From contig JAVGWX010000002.1 of assembly GCA_036924085.1 (NCBI GenBank), forward strand, positions 46,990,666 through 47,054,665: a stretch of DNA of 64,000 bases, read 5' to 3'. A program made the position numbers and the translations under genes. The notes beneath the pieces are model-generated. The model did no database searches. It was not told the DNA's origin and saw only the letters and a program-made list of their open reading frames with translations. The stretch's first letter is position 1. Each line of letters opens with the position of its first letter. The stretch is from Ariolimax columbianus. Taxonomy: Eukaryota; Mollusca; Gastropoda; Stylommatophora; Arionidae. Positions 57,731 through 64,000 of the stretch are shown here, piece by piece.

Positions 57731-57753
57731 ATATATCCTTTAGATGGCCAGGT

Positions 57754-58035
57754 TGTTTGTTTTGTTTGTTGTTGTTTTTGTGTGTGTGTGGAGGGGGGGG
57801 GGTGTGTCGACTAATTTCGCTATTCCCCAAGGCGGTATACTTTGCACTATGTTTTTATGTTGGGCCTGTCGGCCCAGTGCATCCGACTTCGTCATTCATT
57901 TTGTGCAAGGGTCTGTTTCCTCGTGAATTTTATAATGTTTTGCATCCCCAAGGTAACGGTCGGTGCTGTGATGGGGATCGAACCCAGCACCTTCGGTTGT
58001 GAGCCGAGTCACAACCACTAGCCCACGCCGTCCCC
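57754..58035 (-). mobile_element. tRNA-derived SINE (SINE-B) with 12-bp target-site duplication
   Basis: AGATGGCCAGGT lies at 57742-57753 and 58036-58047. The minus-strand head GGGGACGGCGTGGGCTAGTG (A box) and GGGTTCGATCCCC (B box) are intact. The tail is a CAAA-type repeat ((TTTG)n on plus), and a run of ten G lies at 57792-57801. The body matches 20733-20972. Confidence 0.93.
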
Positions 58036-58047
58036 AGATGGCCAGGT

Positions 58048-58439
58048 ATAACAATGCCTTGTGGTAAAGATAATAACGATTTGTTTTTAAAAGATGGACA
58101 GGACACACCTTCAGGAAAAAACCCATTATTATAACGAAACTGAGCCACAGGTGTCCATGTGATGATAATCTTACAGCCAGACTTGCACTGGACTGTAGCC
58201 GATATGGGAAGAGGAAATCGGGAAGACAACCAAACAGCTGAAGTAACGAGTCATGTAGTTTGACCTCACGAAGACGACCCACAATAGAAACTGGAGATTT
58301 GTGACCACTGGAGTCTTATAAATGGAGCATTTTCTCCATGCAGTGCCATACCGAGAGGTCAAGATTATCGTTGACAGCCATTACAACAACACACGGGAGA
58401 AAGAGATGGGTGTGAACGGTAAACCTGACAATCCACTAA
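58048..58439. other. Unassigned sequence, perhaps a worn LINE tail
   Basis: The plus strand reads RWTGHTFRKKP at about 58090-58130, which weakly resembles the WIGHTLRK tail seen at 51478-51890. The similarity is too short for a call. Confidence 0.3.
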
Positions 58440-58745
58440 CTCCAAATAAACCAACAAACTACCTTGTTCCGCCTAAGAATAAGTAACTATAGACTACTAG
58501 GTCACCTCTGCCAGCTGAGATATCCTTCACAACCGAGTGTCCAGATGCAACCGACATTCAGACCAACATTATCATACAAGACCTACGATGTCAAGCCTGG
58601 CTGGCCAAAGAGAGCAGAGCTGAGGCTGCTGTCCAGACAGAACAGCCGGTGAACTTCGACATGGTCACGGGCATGTAGATCTAGCATGACCAAATATCTT
58701 AACGCTGGAGAAGAAAATAAGAAGAAGAAGAAGAAGAAGAAGAAG
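58440..58745 (+). mobile_element. RNase H-type LINE, extreme 3' fragment with GAA tail
   Basis: QQTTLFRLRISNYRLLGHLC corresponds to the QQTTLFRLRTGHCRLL tail at 43280-43845. The fragment ends with AACGCTGGAGAAGAAAATAA and a (GAA)n tract at 58718-58745. Confidence 0.8.
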
Positions 58746-59110
58746 GTTCTATATACTCTCATGGAACCATCAAGAAAAAGTGGTAGTGATGTTTTCTCAT
58801 TTGTTGCTAGAAGGTGTAGGACTGTGTATTTTCTTTCGTGTGCTATTTGCAAGGCCTTGTTATTTTCAGTTCATTTCTCTGTGATGTTTCTGTAACATCT
58901 ACATGTTGTGTTGGTTTTCATTTTGTTCTTAGGCCATGATGTACGGCGATAAAGGCTTGCGTGGCAAGCAGTTTTATTATGTATAAGCCACACGGGTATG
59001 TATGACAATATGTGCCGTGCTTTGCCTTTTTCCGCAATTTGGATTTCTTCGCAGAAGGGCCGGTAAGCAACGAGGTGTGAGTTCAAAACCTCAGCTTACT
59101 GTATGGCTTG
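58746..59110. other. Unassigned sequence
   Basis: No gene, array or element recognised. Confidence 0.35.
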
Positions 59111-59375
59111 GCTTCGTTCGTTCTCAATTTCCCACTAACAAATCATGAAAGGGCTTAAGTAGCAGAATGTAGTCCAGAGAACGGAATGCGTTGTGTCGTA
59201 GTTTACAGCTTGACTGCGATATTTGCACCTTTCGGTCCAAAACATCCTCCAGCAAGCATTTTGTTAGTACCAGGTCAGCATTCCCTCTTCGATCCCTTCT
59301 CCTTAGCTGTCTGCCCTGCTGCAGCCTGTTATCCAGGATCACCGCGTGTAGGTGTAGAAGGGTCTTGGCAGCTGT
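59111..59375 (-). mobile_element. SINE-A, long form, head-truncated
   Basis: CTTCGTTCGTTCTCAATTTC (tail side), AAGGGCTTAAGTAGCAGAAT, CGAACGGAATGCG-like block, CTGCGATATTTGCACCTTTC, CTGCTGCAGCCTGTTATCCA and GGTGTAGAAGGGTCTTGGCA on plus. The head beyond GGCAGCT is missing. Confidence 0.9.
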
Positions 59376-59544
59376 TTCATTTCTTTCTGAACGTAAAATA
59401 AAAGTCTAGCCTATATGATGGGTGGTTACTACATGAACAAGCGGCCTTAATTCCGCACCCTTATAACTCCTCCCGGTGGACCCCAGCAAAACCCAGTTCG
59501 AATGATGCTCGTGTTCAGTTTGTCATGGTTTTTTTTCCTGATTC

Positions 59545-59670
59545 TCAACGTACGGAAAGTAATGGCAACCTACCGTACTGCACACTTGCCAAGATACTTA
59601 TAACAGCCCAATAGATTGGCGGTTGTAAGAAGCGACATTATGCAAAGGACATGCTTACTTTTTTTAAATG
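59545..59670 (-). repeat. Dispersed repeat family E, copy 2 (inverted)
   Basis: The reverse complement of 17490-17615 with roughly 15 percent differences: CGTACGGAAAGTAATGGCAA, TTGGCGGTTGTAAGAAGCGA and GCAAAGGACATGCTTAC. Confidence 0.75.
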
Positions 59671-59679
59671 TGAGACGGC

Positions 59680-60405
59680 AGAGCGGGAGTGTAAAGATAT
59701 TAAACTGGTTACTGTGAAGCAGCGAGGCGGAAGTGTAGAGATATTCAACTGGCTACTGCGAGACACCATGAAGAGAGTGTGGAGATATTAAACTGGCTAC
59801 TGTAAGACAGCAGGAAGAGAGTGTGGAGATATTAAACTGGCTACTGTGAAACACCATGAAGAGAGTGTGGAGATATTAAACTGGCTACTGTGAAACACCA
59901 TGAAGAGAGTGTGGAGATATTAAACTGGATACTGTGAAACACCATGAAGAGAGTGTAGAGATATTAAACTGGCTACTGTGAAACACCATGAAGAGAGTGT
60001 AGAGATATTAGACTGGCTACTGTGAGACACCATGAAGAGAGTGTAGAGATATTAGACTGGCTACTGTGAGACACCATGAAGAGAGTGTGGAGATATTAAA
60101 CTGGCTACTGTGAAACACCATGAAGAGAGTGTAGAGATATTAGACTGGGTACTGTGAGACGCCATGAAGAGAGTGTAGAGATATTAGACTGGCTACTGTG
60201 AGACACCATCAAGAGAGTGTAGAGATATTAGACTGGCTACTGTGAGACACCATGAAGAGAGTGTGGAGATATTAAACTGGCTACTGTGAAACACCATGAA
60301 GAGAGTGTAGAGATATTAGACTGGCTACTGTGAGACGCCATGAAGAGAGTGTAGAGATATTAGACTGGCTACTGTGAGACACCACCAAGAGAGTGTACAG
60401 ACATT
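59680..60405. repeat. 44-bp minisatellite, about sixteen copies
   Basis: The unit is GACTGGCTACTGTGAGACAC + CATGAAGAGAGTGTAGAGAT + ATTA, with AAACTGG/AGACTGG, GTGAAAC/GTGAGAC and GTGG/GTAG variants that tend to travel together. The first two units are more diverged. Confidence 0.96.
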
Positions 60406-62019
60406 AAAAATGTTACAAAAACAGCAGCACGTGTTCATAATCACATACTTGTACTACCGGCCGGAATCCCTCTCGATGATTCTTCGCAACTGGGGCAGAT
60501 GACGCGACCTAATGAAAGACGATAATGGTCTTCAGGTTGGCGACGCACCTTATGACAATTAAAACAAAAACATCATAGTGTCCTAGAATAGCAAGACTCC
60601 GTCTTTAGAACTATGTATTTGTTCCACAGTATGAATCTGGGCGTGAAGAAAAGATCATTTCAGATTTGTCACACACATTGAGAAGGCCTCAGCCAGCATC
60701 ACCAGGCAATCTGTGTCGTGGAACAACTATGGATAAAATAAGCATAGCAAGGCAAAAGACCACATGGAGAAGATAGAAACCGATAAAAGAAAGACGGTTG
60801 AAAACTGGAAGGAATTTGAGACAATACTACAGGTTAGATCTGCTTAGAGACGGTTGGTTGACAGGGGGCGAAGAAAAAAGAAGCAATGAATGGCGTGCCC
60901 AGGGTTAGCAGTGTTATGGGGTGCTTGGCTGGTCGAGTCACTTAACGTCTGTGAAGCGATTCCACCCCCTGGCATACCCATGTTCCATTCCATAGTGCCA
61001 TCTTTATTGTCCGTCTTGCGCATGTGTGTTTCTAGAGTTCTCACAGAAATACTGGTCTTATCGATCGTTGTTACACAACTGGCCAATCACCAGTGTTTAT
61101 GTAAAATAGATTGCAAGTATATACTGAGGACATCTACACTCTAGGATAGAAGTGGAGCCACTAAGCAGAACAAACGATCACTGTTAATACCGATCTACTT
61201 GATTGAACAGTCCTGTTGAAGTATAGAAATGAGCTTATTAAGTAGCTTGCTTATTTCTACATTGTCTGTACGTTTAACTAACGTAGACCATCAGCAGCCT
61301 CGGGATGTGAGAAAAGCGACTGCAACCCGCTACTTAACGCCTTTTTCCTAGCGCACAAGTGAGTAAACATCGTAAGCTATTAACAACAACGGGAAGAAGT
61401 GAGAGAGTGATATAGCACGACAATGGTACTGGGTTTGGTTCATGTTATCGGCATATTCAAGTTAACCCAACTGTAAATTTATACCTGACTTACTGTTACG
61501 GAAGTAAGTCAGCTGGGAAAGGGAACTGGCAACCTAACATATTCAAATGTTTAGGCCTAGTAGAATGACATACAATTACTTCCCGGACAGCAGTTTCTTG
61601 ATATAAGACTACTTTAACCTCTTAACTGCAACCTATGGTAGAATCACCAGAAGACTACGCACGTTAGGAGTCAGTGGAGCGGCACTTTTGCTATCCTATG
61701 ATCCGAGAACAATCAGACAGAATAATTCAAATCAAGTATCTGACCTACTTCCCTGTGGCAATTTTTGAGTCCATTTCTGGAAATGAAAGAACAGTAACAC
61801 CATGCCAATCGTAAAATGGTGACTAACGAAGTTGTTCGTGGGACTAGCAACCTCATGTAAAACACTGTTTAAATGCCCCAATTATAAGTATACATTGCTT
61901 TGCCGCCGGCTTTCTGTAGAGAGGGCATATATAATGGTAGCCTTGCGTTTCGCATTAAGTGGAGAGCAGTGGTTCTCAATCCTTTCTCCCCACTCACACT
62001 TTTCACCATATGTAAGAAT
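60406..62019. other. Unassigned sequence, ~1.6 kb
   Basis: 61290-61400 (CGGGATGTGAGAAAAGCGAC, AGCGCACAAGTGAGTAAAC) resembles 25930-26050. No coding gene was recognised. Confidence 0.4.
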
Positions 62020-62184
62020 GTCTTCTTCTTTAGCGTTCGTTCTCAATCTCCCGCCACCAAATCCCGAGCAGGGCTTTCTAAGTAGCAGGATGTAGTCCGG
62101 AGAACGGAATGCGTTGTGTCGCTAGTTTACAGCTTGACTGCGATATTTGCACCTTTCGGTCCGACACATCCGTCTTCTGCAGAT
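62020..62184 (-). mobile_element. SINE-A, short form
   Basis: CTTCTTCTTTAGCGTTCGTT (tail side), CAGGGCTTTCTAAGTAGCAG, GATGTAGTCCGGAGAACGGA, GTCGCTAGTTTACAGCTTGA and the head ACATCCGTCTTCTGCAG on plus. It is nearly identical to 56668-56825. Confidence 0.92.
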
Positions 62185-62438
62185 AATAATCTCATTCCCC
62201 CATTTCCAAGATTGTGTGACTTAAAACATTCATACCAAACAGTTTGCATATAATACGGAAAATATTTTATTTTCTCTATAGTTCATATACATTTATTTGG
62301 ATCCTTTTTAGTGTTTTACAGATTTATAGCAACAGAAAATCCTAGATGCATACCAAATAATGTGCGATGGAGCTTCAAATGACAACCTTAAATATATTTT
62401 TGGGTAAATGTATTCTGGAAAAGTGAAACACAACTATA

Positions 62439-63942
62439 CTATTTTTCAACGTAGTCACCATTGCGTTTGGTATAAGTCCCCAAGCGCCCATAAAGTGCAT
62501 GGATTCCTGTAGAAAAAAATGTATCTTGGTTGTGCGTGTAACCCACTCATACAACGCCTGCTTGGTCCCTTCATCGGACCTGAAAGTCTGTCCTCCTAAT
62601 GTCACTTTTAGTCGTATAATGACGAGAAAATCACCTGGGGCTAGGTCTGGTGAGAACGGCGGATGTGGTAGACACTGAAAGGAGAGGTCCTTGATTGTTG
62701 CTGCTGTTGCAGGGGAAGTGTAGGGTCAAACATTGTCATGTTGCAAAAGGACACATTTACTCAGAAACCCACGTCGTGTGGATTTGATTGTGGGCCGAAG
62801 ATGATTCCTGAGAAGATCTGTATACCTGGCACGGATGACAGTGTTCCCCCTGGGCACGTAGTGCTCTAAAATAACGCCTCGTCCATCCAAAGAGAGTCAG
62901 CATAACCTTTCCTGCAGATTGCTGCGCGCGAAACTTCGTTTTTGGTGAGGCGGGATGGCGTCATTCCTTGCTCGCTCTCTCCGTTTTAAGCTCGCTGTAG
63001 TGAACCCAGGTTTTATCTTCAGTATCAATTCTTGCTAGGGAACCATCACCTTCTGCTTCAAAGCGCTGCAAAAGTTCCTGACAGGCATCAACGCGTCATT
63101 GTTTCAATTCTGAAGTAAGCTGCCGTAGCACCCATCTTGCAGACAATTTGTGGTACTGTAGCACATCATGGATAATGTAATGTGCTGAACTTTGACTGAT
63201 GTTTAGATGTGCGGCAATTTCATTCACAGTCAATCGGCGATTTTCCTTTACGAGGTGATCAACGGCTGTAATAGACTTTGCGGTCACTACTCGGTGCCCC
63301 TGACCCGGTCGTGAACAGTCTGTGCCTGACCCGGTCGTGAACAGTCTGTGCCTGACCCGGTCGTGAACAGTCGGTGCCTGACCCGGTCGTGAACAGTTTG
63401 TGCCTGACCCGGTCGTGAACAGTCGGTGCCTGACCCGGTCGTGAACAGTCGGTACCTGACCCGGTCGTGAACAGTCTGTGCCTGACCCGGTCGTGAACAG
63501 TCTGTGCCTGACCCGGTCGTGAACAGTCTGTGCCTACCCGGTCGTGAACAGCCTGTGCCTGACCCGGTCGTGAACAGTCGGTGCCTGACCCGGTCGTGAA
63601 CAGTCTGTGCCTGACCCGGTCGTGAACAGTAGGTGCCTGACCCGGTCGTGAACAGTTTGTGCCTGACCCGGTCGTGAACAGTCTGTGCCTGACCCGGTCG
63701 TGAACAGCCTGTGCCTGACCCGGTCGTGAACAGTCTGTCTCAAAACTCATGCCGTTTTAGAATTTGCTACTCCACTACAACATTCGCTGGACTGAAATCA
63801 TGCTGGACTGAAATCATGCATCACCGTACTGGACATTCATTCGCCTATAAATTTCTACAGGTTTCACCCCGTCGCTGCTAAAAAAAAAACGAACAACAGA
63901 ACGTTGCTCCTCTTTGGTGCATTATAATAGTGGGGCGGCCAT
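62439..63942 (-). mobile_element. Degraded mariner (DD34D) with an internal minisatellite
   Basis: Read on the minus strand, the likely start (AAGATGGCCGCC) is at 63942 and the stop after NGDYVEK is at 62439. The amino-terminal piece reads EEQRSVVRF, then GVKPVEIYRRMNVQYGDA. After the minisatellite come PGQGHRVVTAKSITAVDHLV, then NEIAAHLNISQSSAHYIIHD (helix-turn-helix) and KLSARWVLRQLTSELKQ. The catalytic region has a damaged first Asp motif (TEDKTWVHY), an intact LLQHDN, and SPDLAPGDF. There are 34 residues between the last two Asp, which defines a DD34D mariner. It is dead through stops and frameshifts. Confidence 0.93.
63298..63737. repeat. 26-bp minisatellite inside the mariner gene, about 17 copies
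   Basis: The unit is CCTGACCCGGTCGTGAACAG + TCTGTG, with TCGGTG, TTTGTG and CCTGTG variants and one 1-bp shortened copy at about 63533. On the minus strand the unit contains CGACCGGGTCAGG, which matches the RPGQ-coding segment of the transposase at its left boundary (CGGGTCAGGGGCACCGAG). Because 26 is not a multiple of 3, the open frames cycle. Confidence 0.96.
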
Positions 63943-63958
63943 CTTTTAACTGTAATTG

Positions 63959-63966
63959 TGACGTCA
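63959..63966. promoter_or_regulatory. CRE-type palindrome upstream of the mariner start
   Basis: TGACGTCA lies 17 bp upstream (minus orientation) of the putative transposase ATG, which is itself in a YY1-like AAGATGGCCGCC context. It could be a CREB/ATF-binding site used by the transposon. An 8-bp palindrome can also arise by chance. Confidence 0.3.
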
Positions 63967-64000
63967 TGCTGTTCGTCTGCACCGTGATGGCGCGTGAAAG

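Noticed and set aside
63259..63750. 163-codon minus-strand frame with periodic RPGQ/VHDR peptides
   Set aside because: It is the 26-bp minisatellite within mariner, not a structural protein.

Overview
The window is nuclear DNA of an animal, most likely a mollusc or another lophotrochozoan. The evidence is GT-AG introns of more than 20 kb, RTE-like and RNase H-bearing I/Jockey-like LINEs, tRNA-derived SINEs, DD34D mariners, and about 15 minisatellites. The species assignment is an inference from element style and is not proven. There is no operon, phage or CRISPR content.

The only convincing host gene lies on the minus strand and spans almost the whole window. Three coding exons can be defined: 49906-50013, 27484-27672 and 2033-3403. 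They are 108, 189 and 1371 nt long, all with phase 1 at both ends, and all with clean splice sites. Joined, they encode about 556 residues that match the amino-terminal region of the TNRC18/BAHCC1 chromatin-protein family (Drosophila winged eye relatives). A conserved block with the motif GLYPSY is followed by a long Ser/Thr-rich disordered segment. The gene runs off the left edge towards its BAH-domain end, and probably off the right edge towards its first exon. Introns of 22.2 and 24.1 kb separate the exons.

The introns and flanks are packed with mobile elements. (1) A 3041-bp RTE-like LINE at 13745-16785 has a perfect 15-bp target-site duplication. (2) An I-like LINE with RNase H occurs five times, including a 2134-bp copy at 37784-39917 with a 14-bp duplication and a mutated catalytic FADD. 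(3) Several other LINE fragments are present at 4.6, 11.3, 22.4, 43-45, 51.5, 54.4 and 58.4 kb. (4) A non-tRNA-like SINE, here called SINE-A, has about 16 copies, long (~290-360 bp) and short (~155-165 bp), many with GAA tails. (5) Two tRNA-derived SINE families, SINE-B and SINE-C, occur. (6) A degraded mariner lies at 62439-63942 and a mariner-derived foldback element at 41654-42156.

Tandem arrays fill much of the rest: units of 20/23, 22, 22/44, 23, 26, 29, 37, 38, 44, 53, 59 and about 75 bp, a ~470-bp GAA/GGA tract and ~1 kb of AC/AG-rich DNA. Most long open frames in the window are read through these arrays and are not genes. The most interesting structures are a 26-bp minisatellite grown from within the mariner transposase gene, the mariner foldback, a LINE interrupted by two SINEs, and GA-rich microsatellites that start at retrotransposon tails.
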